A DNA stretch of 64,000 bases from Linnemannia hyalina (GCA_019671135.1 JAHRHY010000010.1:124001-188000), one strand, 5' to 3'; counted from the stretch's first letter, positions 47,901-60,021 are shown. Numbers and translations: made by a program. Notes: generated by a model not told the origin, from the letters alone.

Positions 47901-49940
47901 CGGTCTATTGAGGGATTTGAGTTTTTTTTTTGTAGTGCGAGCCCCGGCTAGTCAATTAATTACGCCCATCTCTCACAGCAGCATTTGGGGTCTAAAAGAG
48001 CCATAGTGTGGTAATTCGGTAATTCGCAATAGAAATGAAAATAGATCGACTTACGTTTTTATGGCTGGCGGCGACAATGATGAAGGAATCGCGGACAATA
48101 AAGTACTTAGATACAGGCTTGCGGTAGACCTTCTTGATCGCATTCGTCAGGGGTCCCTCGTCCATGAGTCTCTTCTGCTTGATAACGTTGAGATAGCCCT
48201 CCTTGCCTTGGTATCCGCCGTCGGGAACATTGGTAAGCGTCAGAGCAGACAGCTCCAAGAACTTGCACATGCGCTCAGCGTCGGGCATATGCATGGCATA
48301 GCGAATCATCTCCTGGAGGAACGTCTGGAGCTCCATAGCCAACTTGGGCGCAGCCTTGGAATCAAAGGCGTTGGCGTTGTCGATGGGCGAATTCTCCTGG
48401 TCACCAATGTCTTGTGAGTCGAGATCGCCGGCCTTCGCAGACTTGCCGGTTAGACCAAAGCGAGAGCGAATGGCGGCCGGTGGTTTGGGAATACTGAGAG
48501 TCTTTGACAGGAGTGCGGCCTCGGGGATAGGGGTATGATAAGACTCGTACAGCCTGACAAAGTCTTCCAGACTACGCTCGATCAGCCAGCTGGGAAGATA
48601 ATCACCATACTGGACCTTGATGATCATGAATCGCTTGTGCTCTTTGGCCTCCTTCTCTTCCTTGTCCTTGGCAGAGAGCTGCGAGACCCGTGACTCCTTG
48701 CCCTTGTCAATGCTGCTTCTCTTGCCGTCCCTGTTCTTGATCTTGGTATCTTTGGCGGTATAGGTGTAGGGCAAGATGACGACCTAATGAGCGGATCGCA
48801 TCCAACAAGAACATCCAGAAAGATAAAGGGTGCAAACAAAGGAGAAAAAGGAAGAAAAAGGAAATTGATGAAGCGAATATTAGGTGTAAGCAAAATAAAC
48901 GATCCGTCATGCATTGATGTCCAAGCTCAAGGTTCATCGAGTCTTCCACTCCTCGTCCCAAGTATGGAGCAGGAATGACCCCATGTTATAGCTTTGTCCC
49001 AGTTCGGGTCGTGGGTGACACAACGACAAACGTCTCGTGCTAATTTGCGCCAGAAACGAACAACGACCACGACCCTGTTACTGTTGCTTGGAAGCATCCA
49101 AACCAACCCAATGAAGAAAAGCCTGGGTGAACCGGCTGACAACCGCATTACTAGTTTTGGGGCAGGCTGTTGCTATGTTGTTCTTACCTTGACTAGAGCC
49201 AGAATTATATTCATATTCCAGTCGACATTGGCCTTGTCTGTCAAGGCGCCACCCTTGTCGTCGATCATGAAGGAGAGCCCCATGAAGACGGCTGAGGGTT
49301 GGACGAGCAGGGGAGTGAGGTTGTTCCAGAGTTGGTAGTCCTCGGTGAGTGCGACCTGGTCGGCTCCCTTGCCTTTCTTGCCATCCTTCTTGCCCTTGAA
49401 GAACTTGCTGAAGAAGGTCTTGAGCTGCAAGAGACGGGCGTTCTCCGCCTCCTCCTCTGTCATAGGAGCACTTCCTGAGGTCGCAGAGGTCACAGGAGGA
49501 CTGAGAAGGATGCTGTTGCGGTCGATACTCTTGCGGTAGTTGCTCAGGTGGAAGCGCTTGGAGCTGAAGGGGTTCTTGAACTCAAAGTCGAAGGGGTTAT
49601 CAGAAGAGGAAGCAGCAGCTGGGTCCTCTGCAGGGGGTTGTTGTTGTTCCTGGTTGCTGCTGCTGTTACTGATGGTTAACCTTTGGTTCTGATGTTTTTG
49701 GGGTGGCAGGGAGAGGGTGATGGTGTTGTTGGCGGAGGTGGGAGGGGAAGTGGGCGAACGAGGAGAGAGGAAGGTCTTCTTTTTGGCACCCAAGGCGAAT
49801 AGTTGGGCGGCAGAGAGGACGATCTTGTTTTCAGTTGGGGACTGTGGGCGAGCATTCTCTGAGGGCGACTGGGAATGCATGGGTTTGGAGAGATCGACTA
49901 CCGGGTGGTCCTCATCCAATGCAGAGACCTCGACAGCCAT
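44980..49940 (-). CDS. Phospholipase D, PX-PH type (PLD1/Spo14 family)
   Basis: Eight-part reading reduces to eight coding blocks joined as complement of 44980-46103, 46210-46496, 46605-46719, 46812-47904, 48055-48783 and 49188-49940 (six exons), 1366 aa, all phases matching. Residues 1-250 are Ser/Pro/Gln-rich with a basic KKDGKKGKG patch. A PX domain (about 285-440) and PH domain (about 445-560) follow, both phosphoinositide-binding. Two HKD motifs form the catalytic site: H684-x-K686-x4-D691 in HHEKLIVVDN, and H977-x-K979-x4-D984 in YIHAKMMIVDD, followed by IIGSANINERSMLG. The enzyme cleaves phosphatidylcholine to phosphatidic acid and choline and acts in vesicle transport and sporulation in yeast. 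Between residues ~1110 and 1290 lies an acidic/basic charged insertion. The start Met at 49940 follows a leader carrying a long GA microsatellite. Confidence 0.95.
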
Positions 49941-50090
49941 AGTGGGCAAAGAGAGTTGATTGTTTCTGCTGTGGAGTTTGTTCTTTGAAGGTGTGAAGAG
50001 GAGAAAAGGGAAGAAAAAAGGCGGAGAAAAAGATGGGAAGTATGGCGGGATGGCGGGGGTGATGGATGGATGAGTGAAGGGAAAGTGGAC

Positions 50091-50245
<155 letters not shown>

Positions 50246-50266
50246 GTGAGTGAGTGAGTGAGTGAG
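50246..50266. repeat. (GTGA)n tetranucleotide repeat
   Basis: Five GTGA/AGTG units directly following the GA microsatellite. Confidence 0.85.
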
Positions 50267-50839
50267 AAGGAAAGTAGAAGAAAAAAGAGCACTCGCAAGC
50301 AAGAATAATTAGGATAATTGACTCCGCTCGTTCACAGGACCGATGCAAGTGCCTTGTGCAAAGCTACAAAAATGCTTGCGGATGGATGGTTGCTTACTGT
50401 GAACCTATCACGTGTACGGCTTTCGGAGCGCAACCCCTAGGAAACTAGAACTAGGGCGAACGCTTCGCCACTTTTGGGGTCCGGCTACATGCTTTGTCGT
50501 CAGCAACTACGTAGTGGTGAAGTGGGAAGTAGGAAGGTCCTCCCTTCATCTCCGCTCTGCTAAGACGCCGAAACGCGTCAATGTGTTCGAATATCCAATC
50601 AGACAGACACCTCGCATTGAATCCATGTCTCAAAAACGAAGCATGAGATCTGAAAATGAAAACTTTTTCTTCACCCACCCAGCAACTCGGCAGACCCACC
50701 TTCAACTCTTTCCTACTTAAGCCCCTCGGTGAGTCGCCTCTCTTCCCTCTCCTTTTCTTCAACTATCATTTCAACTCACACCCTAAACTCTCAAGTGCCT
50801 AACGTCTTCAAATTCCCCCGACACACTCTACAAGTAATC

Positions 50840-52953
50840 ATGAGTCAACACGAACAAAACGCAGTCGGCTCGATCGACCCATTCGCCCACACCTCAAGCA
50901 GCAAAGTCAACGCTGGCTCCGTCCCATTAAGGGTCAACTCTGACAACCTCTATGGATCTACCCACCATTCCGCAAGCCCGCCCGTTGGAGGCGAGGTCTG
51001 CCAACAGAGTCAAGCCCCCCACGACCCATCCTCGGCTTCCAAAATACCAGCAATAATAACCACGACCACAACAAAAGTAACAACGGAATCTACGACCACT
51101 CAAGGTAGGAAACCGTCCTTGACTGATACATTGATTGCTGGCGCCGCCGCCGCTGCCACAACAGCTACCAACGCGGCGACCAATGCAGTTATAGCTGCAC
51201 GAAGACTGGTGGGCAACGACAAATCATCCGAAATCGACCTCAACAGCGAGACACCCGATACCGTTCAGACCGAGGAGACTTCATCACCGTCCAAGGGCGG
51301 CATTTTCAACTTTTTGAAGTTTTCATCCACCAACAATGGACTCTCTTTCTCTCAACGCAAACTGTCATCCCACAAGCACAAGGGCCATTCATCCCACCGC
51401 CACCACGTATCGTCTGCAACAGCTGCAGCTGCAACCGTTCATCATGACGCCATACAACACCCTATGAAAAGCGTAATGCCAAACAACACCACCACTCAGA
51501 CAACCGCACAGGACAGCAACACGCAACACACCCTGCAAAATTCCATGCAACACCCGATGCAGGACTCTTCGCAAGACTCCATGGAGCAACAACACCCTGC
51601 GCAGGAGGAACAACAGGACTCTATGCAGCAGCAACAAAATCCCATGCAACAAGCCATGCCAGCGCCAGCGCCTACAAACATAACCTTTTCCGAGGAACCA
51701 CCAGTAAGCACCCTCAAACATGCCCACGCAAAAACACTGTCTATAAAATATACCATTCCTGTTCATGCCGCTCACTTATAATATTATCTCTGTTTCTCGC
51801 ACAGATCATGAGAACCAACAACAATGCACCAACTTCAACCACCTCCACAACCGCCGCCGCGCCTACCACTTCATTCCTCCCAAGGAGAGGCAGCATCGCC
51901 CACCAAACAGCCTTCCTGAGAGAACCCCACAACACCTTTTACGTCACCCACCAAGGCGGCGCTAATAGTCATGCCCTCGGTGTCGACCAACCCTCAGTCT
52001 CCTCAACCTCCAAAACCATAAAGACCAAGACCCATTCCGGCCTAGGCGTCGACAAACCCCTCTACGTTGGTGTCCACGACGACCCCAAGACCCAAGCCCG
52101 CATACGCGGCAGTCTCCACGTCGACAAAGAACCCGTCTTCTCACAGCATGCTCTCAACGACCCAAATAACAAGGGACAGAACTCGCATACGGGAAACCTG
52201 GTTGAAGCCAACTCTGTTACTGATAATGAGAACCCAGCTCCCTTGAAGGATTCAGTCCCTCCCCGTCGACGATTGCCCAACAACGGTTTGAATGTCGACT
52301 CTCCCTCTGTCGCGACTAGTAACATCGCTGGATCGGGCTCGACCGACAACACCAACACCAACCGCCCCAAGGGAACCTACAACTCTGGATTCAACGTCGA
52401 TCGCGCGGGACACCATGACCAAAAGACCTCTGGCTTCGGAGTCGACAAACCTGCAATCGTCACCCACCACTTGGCAACCGCCCCCAAATTGCAAAACCCC
52501 ACCCCGATTGTCCCAAAAACCACAACAACCAACAGCAGGAGCCGCTCCCCAACCCTCAACCCACAAAACAGTACCATCCACCCATACTCCACCACAACCA
52601 CAACCTCCGAGACCGTGATCGACCCCGCAGAGATGGGTCCCACAGTCACCTACCAGAACCCTGCCAACCTCTCAACCTCTGCGCCAGTCGACCCCATAGT
52701 CATCCCTGCCGATTACAAAGGTCCCATCCCACAAGTCAACCCTGGCGAGAAGATCATCTGGGTCAAGAAGACTGTTGTTCAGACAGAGTACTATGACGGC
52801 CCTCATGACAACACCGGTAGTACCATGCCGCCAGCACCTACACAGGATTCTGGTATCCAGAACCGTCGTGGCAGTACAGGCTCATTATTGGATCGTATCC
52901 GTGGTCGCCGCTCTAGTGTCGTCTCGACGGACAAGGGCAAGCAACGAACGTAA
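50840..52953 (+). CDS. Low-complexity protein with degenerate G-V-D-K-P repeats
   Basis: Two exons (50840-51703 and 51805-52953, phase-0 intron of 101 nt) give 670 aa. I do not recognise the family. Residues 1-290 are Ser/Thr/Gln/His-rich with an Ala-rich helix (near residue 100-115) and Met-Gln-His runs. The second half carries six copies of a short degenerate motif: ALGVDQPS, GLGVDKPL, SLHVDKEP, GLNVDSPS, GFNVDRAG and GFGVDKPA. The C-terminal ~100 residues look more conserved (PVIPADYKGPIPQVNPGE then IIWVKKTVVQTEYY) and may be a short structured region. The tail is basic with RIRGRRSS. There is no signal peptide or membrane helix. It may be an intrinsically disordered scaffold. The exon junction removes an in-frame stop at 51779. 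Confidence 0.75.
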
Positions 52954-53152
52954 AGAAACATAGACTCTCCTTGCAATCCGTAATAAAATATAACAATTTG
53001 CTCTTTTATTCTCCTCAGATGAGACATCTGAGATGGTATTATGGTACAAGATGGCGTAGATGGTATTACAGGAATATAAGGGTGATGGAGAGAAAAAGGA
53101 GGAAGATGGTCATTGTCCTGGTGGTTGTGGTCGTGGGTTCAGGAGCCTCAGG

Positions 53153-55117
53153 CTACGAGAAGCAAGTGCCGTCCCACTCCAGACCAACATAGTCGTCGAC
53201 AACACCCTTGGTATGGATCCGCTTGCGCATGATGACGCCAATGTCCTTGGGAATCGCAGGCCATTCTTTACAATATTGGAAGCCCCACTTCTGGTAGACC
53301 TTGACGACCGGCCCGAGCGCATAGAGGAGAATGTCCTTGTTCCTTAATGTGGCCAGTGTCTCGATCCTTGCCATCATCATCGCTCCAATTCCAGACTTTT
53401 GGTGCTCCTGGGAGACGCAGATCTTGTCGACGTAAATGTAGCCCTTCATGAAGATAAACTGTGTGACTCCACGAACGGTCATCAGAGCTGGGTCGTCGGA
53501 AGGCTGGGACGAGCAAAAAATATCCACCGTAAAGTTGTCGTCCAAGCTGGAATCCAATGAGAGGTCCATGTTGTACTGGTAGAACGACCGCTGAACAAGT
53601 TCGCTCGCCTGATCAAACAACTCCTTTTGTGCCCTGTCGTATTTCAAAGCGAGTTCGGACTGGATCGTGAAGCAGAACCCTGTAAGATAGGTGTTGACCG
53701 TGTCCGTGAGCACATCCGGGTAATAAATGACTCCTGCTTCCACACACGCGCCCTTGTCGTTGTTTCGGTTCAGAATCGCTGGGTGTCGGTGTTGTAACTT
53801 CTGGTTTTTGTCCGCGTCCAGATCGGGGTTGTATTCCCAGCAGATACTCAGATAGTTACCCAGATTCTTTTGGGGATTGCCCCAACCGCAGATGCTAACT
53901 ATTGTGCACAAAATCAAAATAAACAACAGCCACGGTAAGTATCAGAGTTTGTCTCATAAAGGTGCTTGACCATTGAATTATTTAGTTTGCAAATAAGAAC
54001 TTACGCTTGCGCTTCTTAAACAGCGACGTCTCACGCGCCAGTTTTGACGAAGACATGTAGTTGGCCAAACGCTTGGTACGCCAAGCATCATCCCGCTCGT
54101 TCCAGCTGACAAAATCGACGGACTCGTGAAGCTTCAGCTGCTTGTACTGTGTCTTGCGCTTCTCGAGTGACTCCAATGATGCCGATCCCGTCAGTGACAG
54201 ATCATCGACTCCTTTAATGGGCAGCCTTGGAGGTCGTGGTCGAAGGTTGTGCCGGGCAACAAACTGCACTTTTGGTGCTTCGCCTTCCTTGCTGGGGAGC
54301 GCGAGACTCGTTTTCCTGGTTTTCGAGATGGCTGGTAATGAAACTATGAAGTGTCGACAAAAAAGAAATGTGTTAAGTAAATGAACATTCCTTTTAGTGC
54401 GACAGATATATTACAACAAATGGATGAAGAAACAACTTACGGCCTCGACTTTTGAACTGGGCGTTGTATCTTTTGCCCCGCTGATCCTCATGAAAGGCGC
54501 GAACCTTTTCCTTGCGTTCCAGTGTTTTGTATGCCTCTGTCTTCATGAGGCTGCTTCTGGCGCCACTCTTGAACTGCAGCCGCCGCTTGAATTTGTCGAG
54601 CTCAACTCTCCTGGGCGATGCGGGGATATACTTTTCCAGTTCCTTTGGAAACATAGAATGAATGCTGGATCCTCGGGGTGTAGTGATAGTTTCGCCTAAT
54701 TGGTCGTGGAAAAGGGGAAGTATGGTATTTCAATTAGTACCAGGGGTCAAGCATTAGGGAGACTTTGTCGATCCCGATATTTTTTCTTACACGCGCGCCG
54801 TAACAAAGCCATCCTTACCATGACCGACATAATCCGCCATCTTTTTTCTCAAACGGTCGCTTCGCCGATTCCCTGACGGTGTGCCTACTGATTCTTCGAC
54901 AACTATAAGAGATGAGGATAATGAAAACTTGTCAGCAACAATTGTTTTCTTTTTGGCAAGATAATAATTGAATCCGGAATACATAATCAATTATCCAAAT
55001 CTTACTCTGGACTGTACGCGCTCGAGTTTTGCGGGGAGGTGTTTTAGCGCCATCTTCCAGGATGAGTTCTTCTCGCCCTAGCTCGGCGGGTTGCTTTGGT
55101 GGGCGTGGGGATAACAT
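53153..55117 (-). CDS. GNAT-family N-acetyltransferase with a basic N-terminal extension
   Basis: Five exons, complement of 53153-53898, 54005-54331, 54441-54695, 54819-54902 and 55006-55117, give 507 aa with matching phases. The C-terminal ~150 residues carry the GNAT acetyl-CoA motif: strand IYVDKICVS, then EHQKSGIGAMMM (the Q/R-x-x-G-x-G/A pyrophosphate loop) and a motif B-like VYQKWGFQYCKEW. Residues 1-255 are rich in Lys/Arg with an RRSDRLRKK cluster, consistent with a nuclear or nucleic-acid-binding region. Between them (about 262-350) is a SICGWGNPQKNLG segment and a stretch I cannot assign. The substrate could be histone, other protein or small molecule. The gene converges with the repeat-protein gene, 199 bp between stops. 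A further upstream exon is possible because the N-terminus is short of motifs. Confidence 0.82.
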
Positions 55118-55981
55118 ATTATTGGTGTCTTGCAGTGGTGTACAGCGACTGGTGGAGTAAACAAGGGGCGATAGGAGACAACCTGTTAGTTATGTTGTTC
55201 CAATTGCCAATTCATATCCTGTCTTCCTGTATCGATTACAATCCAAATTGAAAGCTTGCTCATTGTTGCTAGTCGATGCCCTTGAAAAGTCTGCGCCATC
55301 AAACAAAAAGCGGGTCTCTAAGCAAAATCGGTTTCATTCCCGTCAGTTCCTGTTGCAAAACAGTTTTGTTCATCTATCCTGGTTGCGACTTACTTCTCTA
55401 CACCAACACAACCTCCTTCTGAGGTTCCTGATCCTGAAGCTCAAGGTCTCCTGCTAAAATAGACCGACTTTTTCTTTGTTGCGCTTGGTCACCAATGGAA
55501 AGTAAAAAAGGTTGTCGTGTACTTCTGCGCAATGAATTCGAAGATTGCCGGCAGTTTAGGTGGTCGTTCTTGGGAGGTATAAAGTGAGTGGCGATGAGAA
55601 GCGGGACCAACAGCAGTTATGCGGTGCATCCGGAGTGGGAAAGGATGTACTGGAAGCTGTTCAGTAGCGAAGGAGTCCTGTTGCAGAGTTGATGGTGGAG
55701 AACAAAAAACAAAACCTCGTTTCCGCCTGGACCCCAAAAGGTGTCTTCGCTGTGACCGCTTGACAACTGTATGGTTCAAGAACACTCATTTTTCCCAATC
55801 TTTTGACCTTGTTCCTGGGGTCAATTCTGAATCATTAGGACGTGTAAGCGGCTTAACCGACAGCTGTGATAAAGGTGAACAAAATTGACTATAAGCTGGA
55901 GCACCTGGGGCCCTGGTTCCCGAGTTAGTAAATAACGACTTCAATACAGTCATTGGATTCAATCGTTTCATCCAACAACAA
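55118..55981. other. Intergenic region upstream of the acetyltransferase and tRNA-Tyr
   Basis: No gene was recognised in these 864 bp. A 98-codon minus-strand frame at 55489-55785 has no domain, no splice partners and ordinary intergenic composition. Confidence 0.55.
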
Positions 55982-56064
55982 CCGAAAATAGCTCAGTTGG
56001 TAGAGCGGGAGACTGTAGTTTGTCTGTCATCTCTAGGTCCCTGGTTCAAATCCGGGTTTTCGGA
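55982..56064 (+). tRNA. tRNA-Tyr (GUA) with a 10-nt intron
   Basis: A complete cloverleaf folds by eye. The acceptor stem pairs CCGAAAA (55982-55988) with TTTTCGG (56057-56063), and the discriminator A is at 56064. The D arm is GCTCAGTTGGTAGAGC. The anticodon stem GGAGA/TCTCT encloses loop C-T-G-T-A-G-A with anticodon GTA at 56015-56017. An intron of 10 nt (56019-56028) sits after position 37, as usual for nuclear tRNA-Tyr. The T arm is CCTGG-TTCAAAT-CCGGG, with one G-T pair, and supplies the B box. The first base pair is C-G, the usual eukaryotic tRNA-Tyr identity element. Confidence 0.96.
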
Positions 56065-56069
56065 TGTTC

Positions 56070-56073
56070 TTTT
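56070..56073 (+). terminator. RNA polymerase III T-run terminator
   Basis: TTTT six nucleotides beyond the tRNA 3' end, backed up by a longer T run near 56092. Confidence 0.8.
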
Positions 56074-56109
56074 GCCTCATTCCTCTTTCTCTTTTTTTGT
56101 TCTCCCTGT

Positions 56110-56625
56110 TGGTGCCAACCTTTGGTCCAACTTGACGAGGAGTAGGAGAGATTTTTCTTTTGGATCCGATGCCGCGCGGGAAAATTGGATTGGAGAGGCT
56201 TTTGCGGATTTTGGATCTTAGGGTTGCAACGAAAAAGAATATTTACGACAGCTATGATGATGAAGAGCTTTACGACGTATAAGGACAAAACGTTTGTCGG
56301 GATGCTGACGCTTGAAAATCGGGTGAGTGGGCGTCTTGGGTGGCTACAGTTGCTGGGCGGACTCGGGAATCTGGAGGAGCTTCATGGATCGTTCAGCCTT
56401 GATACGATGTTGCCAGGGTTCGAGTGTAGACAGGAAGAGGGCGGACTGGGTCGTCGAACATTGGCCCAAGCTGAGGTACACTGAATTCTACGTGTATAGC
56501 CAAGCGCATTGGATTACGCTGCCGCCTCCCGTCCAGTCAATGTTAGAGAGGTTGCCTGGACTAACCGTCGCAAAGTACACACGGTCACCTATTTCAATCC
56601 TTGAGCTCGAAACAAATGAATAAAA
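56110..56625 (+). pseudogene. 5'-truncated F-box gene fragment 1
   Basis: This copies only the last third of the F-box genes next door. It begins near the segment matching LYVQLEEE of F-box B and continues through SDPMP, RILDLRVA, YKDKTF, GMLTLENR, GWLQLLGGLGNLEELHGSF, VEHWPKL and RLPGL. A stop lies near 56220 and a frame change near 56440. No F-box or start codon precedes it; the truncation point lies about 45 bp beyond tRNA-Tyr. Confidence 0.85.
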
Positions 56626-56726
56626 GCGTCTCCTATGAATACTTGTACTGGACCTATTCAGGATTTGCTCCGCGCATTTATTATGACTCGAAATGACAAA
56701 AGTATGTGCATATATATTTATTTGGT

Positions 56727-58514
56727 TCAATGCCAAGGATAATGAACGTCAATGTAAAAGCTACAGAGTTTTAATCCTGGGAGTCTTGCGATCATCGACA
56801 AGAGAGGCTGGCTATACGGGATGGATGTCCCTTCAGGCAGCGTGAACAGCTCAATGAACGTCAGCTTGGGCCAATGCTCCACCATCCAATCCGCCTCGTC
56901 TTGCCCAAACTCGCGTCCAGGAATCATAGTATCCACGTTGAACGATCCATGAAGTTCCTCCAGGTTCCTGAGTCCACCCAACAGCTGTAACCAACCAACT
57001 CGCCCTATCGCTCGATTTTCAAGGGTCAACAGCCCAGGAAATGTCTTGTCTTTGTAGTTGATGTAATCACCGTCGCTGTCCCGGCTGCCCCTCTCCACTG
57101 CAACCCTCAGATCCAATATGCGCAACTGAGTTAAGACCCCGATCTGGCGATAGAACCTCTCCGGTCCAACCGTCCAGTGCGGCATCGGATCCGAGAAAAC
57201 AAAGTCTTCCTCCCCCAGTTCCTCTTGCTCCTCTTCGAGCTGGACATACAGCTTCAGCTCCCTGAACTTTGTCGACGCCCACTCCTGACTGACTAGCATA
57301 TCCAGTGGAATCTCAATATCCGAGTCATAGTTCATGCTGATCTTGAACACCTCCAAGGCTGAGCACTGGTGAAATATCCACGCAATGGAGCTAGCGGTCA
57401 TTGACTGGCATTCGTCGAGGATGATACTCTTGACCGATTTGTTGTGGAACTCCAACCCCCAAACAAGACTCTGCAGCTCTTCCTTGTACTGCAGAAACTG
57501 CAACGACTCTAGCGTGTTCACCTCCATCTGCTCCAGAAACGCAAACATCATCCGTCCCTCCTCGTCCGCCTGAATATCGCGCTTACTCAGATGCTTCAGC
57601 TTTTGGCAGCTCTCGAGAATACGGATCGCGACGCCGCGGAGGTAGTTGGTGTCTCCGTTGTCGATTTCAGGCACGTCCATGGATGTGAGTTCTGGAAAGA
57701 GCTTGAAGAATGGGACGGAGATCTCTGCGGGGATGTAATCGTCGCCAGTGACGATGAGCTTCCAGTCTGACATGTGCATCAGCGGCTCTGTGCGTTGAAC
57801 AGTTGGCCCTAGCTGCTGAGAGACACTATCCTTCAGCTCGGAGCTCGCTGTATCCCAGGCTTCAGACTTGAGTGCACGACAGTTTGGGGCGTAAAGAAGG
57901 GAGAAAGACTCGAGGAGGTCTGGGAAACTGTAGACGAGGGCCTTGAGGACTTCTTTAGGAGTGATACGGTCCGAGTATACCCATAGTTTCAGCGACCGCA
58001 GGGTGCCAATGGTCGAGAGGACTCTTGACAGCAACTCGAGGCTGACATTTGTGTTGACGATGACTTGGCCCAGATCGAGGATGGTGAGACATGGACTCTG
58101 GCGGACGACGTATAGGAGCTGGGCGGCGAAACAGGAGGCGTTGCAAAGCCCGTCTAGTGTCTCCTGAGGCAGGATAGACACGGACTGCTGGGTTGGACTG
58201 GACTGTCGGAACGAGGCAGTCGTGGAACTGTCGCGGAGAAAGCCGACCGTGCTCGAGTAGTAGAGTGAAAGTGGGGTTCCGCCTTTGCCTGTGTTGAGCG
58301 AACAAAGAGCATACGCATAGCTCGCCAGTTGTTTTAAGCTGTCTTGGTTCCAACGATTGTGCAGTCGAATGTCTCTGAAAAAGACGGATTGGCAGATGTT
58401 GTGGAAGTAGCGGGATGTCAGGCGGAGAGTGTGCAAGTCATTGGGAAGAAGGCGCGCTGCGACCATGAGGATCAGTTCTGGCATGTCCTTGACGCGTTCC
58501 AGTGCATCCTTCAT
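56727..58514 (-). CDS. F-box/LRR-like protein B
   Basis: Single exon, 595 aa. The N-terminus (residues 10-50: MPELILMVAARL, then LHTLRLTSRYFHNICQ, then FFRDIRLHNRW) is a recognisable F-box followed by the family's conserved strand. Irregular LRR-like segments follow and the C-terminus carries GRVGWLQLLGGL and WMVEHWPKL, shared with F-box C and with all three decayed copies. It would act as an SCF substrate receptor. I start it at the Met at 58514; the frame stays open to 58703, but only by translating an AATG tetranucleotide repeat into Phe-Ile-His-Ser repeats. Confidence 0.85.
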   Translation of the reverse strand: MKDALERVKDMPELILMVAARLLPNDLHTLRLTSRYFHNICQSVFFRDIRLHNRWNQDSLKQLASYAYALCSLNTGKGGTPLSLYYSSTVGFLRDSSTTASFRQSSPTQQSVSILPQETLDGLCNASCFAAQLLYVVRQSPCLTILDLGQVIVNTNVSLELLSRVLSTIGTLRSLKLWVYSDRITPKEVLKALVYSFPDLLESFSLLYAPNCRALKSEAWDTASSELKDSVSQQLGPTVQRTEPLMHMSDWKLIVTGDDYIPAEISVPFFKLFPELTSMDVPEIDNGDTNYLRGVAIRILESCQKLKHLSKRDIQADEEGRMMFAFLEQMEVNTLESLQFLQYKEELQSLVWGLEFHNKSVKSIILDECQSMTASSIAWIFHQCSALEVFKISMNYDSDIEIPLDMLVSQEWASTKFRELKLYVQLEEEQEELGEEDFVFSDPMPHWTVGPERFYRQIGVLTQLRILDLRVAVERGSRDSDGDYINYKDKTFPGLLTLENRAIGRVGWLQLLGGLRNLEELHGSFNVDTMIPGREFGQDEADWMVEHWPKLTFIELFTLPEGTSIPYSQPLLSMIARLPGLKLCSFYIDVHYPWH

Positions 58515-58553
58515 GGCGAGTGAGATGGCGAAATGAAGGAAGGATGCTGGCGT

Positions 58554-58624
58554 TGAATGAATGAGTGAATGAATGAATGAATGAATGAATGAGTATATGA
58601 ATGAACGAGTAAATGAATGAATAA
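58554..58624. repeat. (AATG)n repeat upstream of F-box B
   Basis: About 17 imperfect AATG/AGTG units, 40 bp upstream of the chosen start codon. It lies in the probable 5' UTR or promoter. Confidence 0.9.
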
Positions 58625-58851
58625 AAGAGAAGAGAGAGGATGCATAGTGAGTCAGCAATGACAATTGACTGTGCCCCTTTATTAGTATTCCTGTGATGAA
58701 CAAACGGTATCACTGATCAGACTCGCTTTTGTCGCGTCTCTTGGGCCTAAAAGGTTTTATCGGCGAAGCGGAAAAAAAAAGCGCAGTCAGTCGAGATTAC
58801 ATACTTTTACTTTTACTCTTTGAAATTTTCCATTAACCGCTCTCTGCCGGC

Positions 58852-59855
58852 ATGGAATCCGCACGGAACTGATTCATAGACCTGCCGGAACTGACATTCG
58901 TGGTCGCCTCCTACCTGCACTTAGAGGGTATCCTTTCGTTCCTACGGACCGGTCGAAGCACCCACGGCGTCTACCAACAATTCCTCTTCCGCAATGCCCG
59001 ACTGTGCGACCGATGGGAGTGGAGCAGCACAACGACTTTGGCAAAGAACGCCGATATTATCCTCTGGTTCACGATGGGAGACCGCGCTTGCAGATGCTAC
59101 GACCATGGCCTACCTTCTCCTCCATGCCAAAACGCAAGTACCTGTCGACAACTCAAGTCCCGCACTCAACAATCCAAACGACAGAGCGCTCCGGTTCGAC
59201 GCCCTCATTCAGCTCGCTTCATTTATTTCTCTCAACACCTTGAACGCGCTTTTGCCGGCCTCCTCTCTTGTCGACCAGCTCTTGTTAGTCGTTTCCTTCT
59301 GTCATGACCTTGTCTCTCAACCTGCGCCCAATTCGTATCAACCTCACCTTCGAATCCAACGTTCATTCAAGGACACTCTCGACCATCGCCACTCTGCAAG
59401 AATCTGCCCTGTCGATATCCACGAGTCGCCTGACTGCCGAAGACACATTCCAGATGTCTGTCGGCAGTCTCCCGAAAACCACAGTTTCTTTTTCTATGGT
59501 CTTAACCGCGCTGAGTGACTGCAATACGCGCAGGAGGAGAAGGAATCGGCATTAGTACTTGGGATGACAGCCGCTATGGCCGAATGTCCTCAAGGAAAAG
59601 ACCTTTCCTGGAATGTTGACGCTTGAAAACCGAGCGAAGGGACGTCGTGGATGATTGCAGCTACTAGGAGGACTCGGTAATCTGAAAGAGCACCGAGGAT
59701 CATTCGACTTAGATCCAATGTTGCCTGGGTTCAGGCTTGAACAGGACGAGACAGACTGGATTGTCGATCACTGGCCCAGGCTAAAGTTTATCGAGTTCTA
59801 TTCAGTCCTCAAGCAGACTTATATCGATGTCCCTCCGCCTATCGCGTCTTGCTGA
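58852..59855 (+). pseudogene. F-box gene fragment 2, ends kept, middle lost
   Basis: A family-like ATG at 58852 opens the F-box region, but a TGA follows at codon 7. The frame then still reads LPELTFVVASYLHLEG and FRNARLCDRW, as in intact members. The leucine-rich middle is shortened to about 0.5 kb with several frame changes. The C-terminal block returns from about 59600 with FPGMLTLENR, a stop in place of the Trp in GWLQLLGGL, then LDPMLPGF, WIVDHWPRLKFIEFYS. Intact members are about 1.8 kb, this is 1.0 kb. Confidence 0.88.
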
Positions 59856-60021
59856 ACAGAAGACCTGACCATGTGGTTGTGTAACAGTATCAAAGTTTTG
59901 ATTCACTTCTTTCCTGTTGAGAGAATAGTGATTTTATTTCAGTGTTTTGATGTTGAGGAACCTATTGTATGCTCTATTATTTTGCCGCACATTTTTGTTA
60001 AAGATGAAGTTATTATTTGCA

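Noticed and set aside
58515..58703. 63-residue N-terminal extension of F-box B rich in Phe-Ile-His-Ser
   Set aside because: It is made by reading through the AATG repeat; the F-box aligns with family members only from the Met at 58514.
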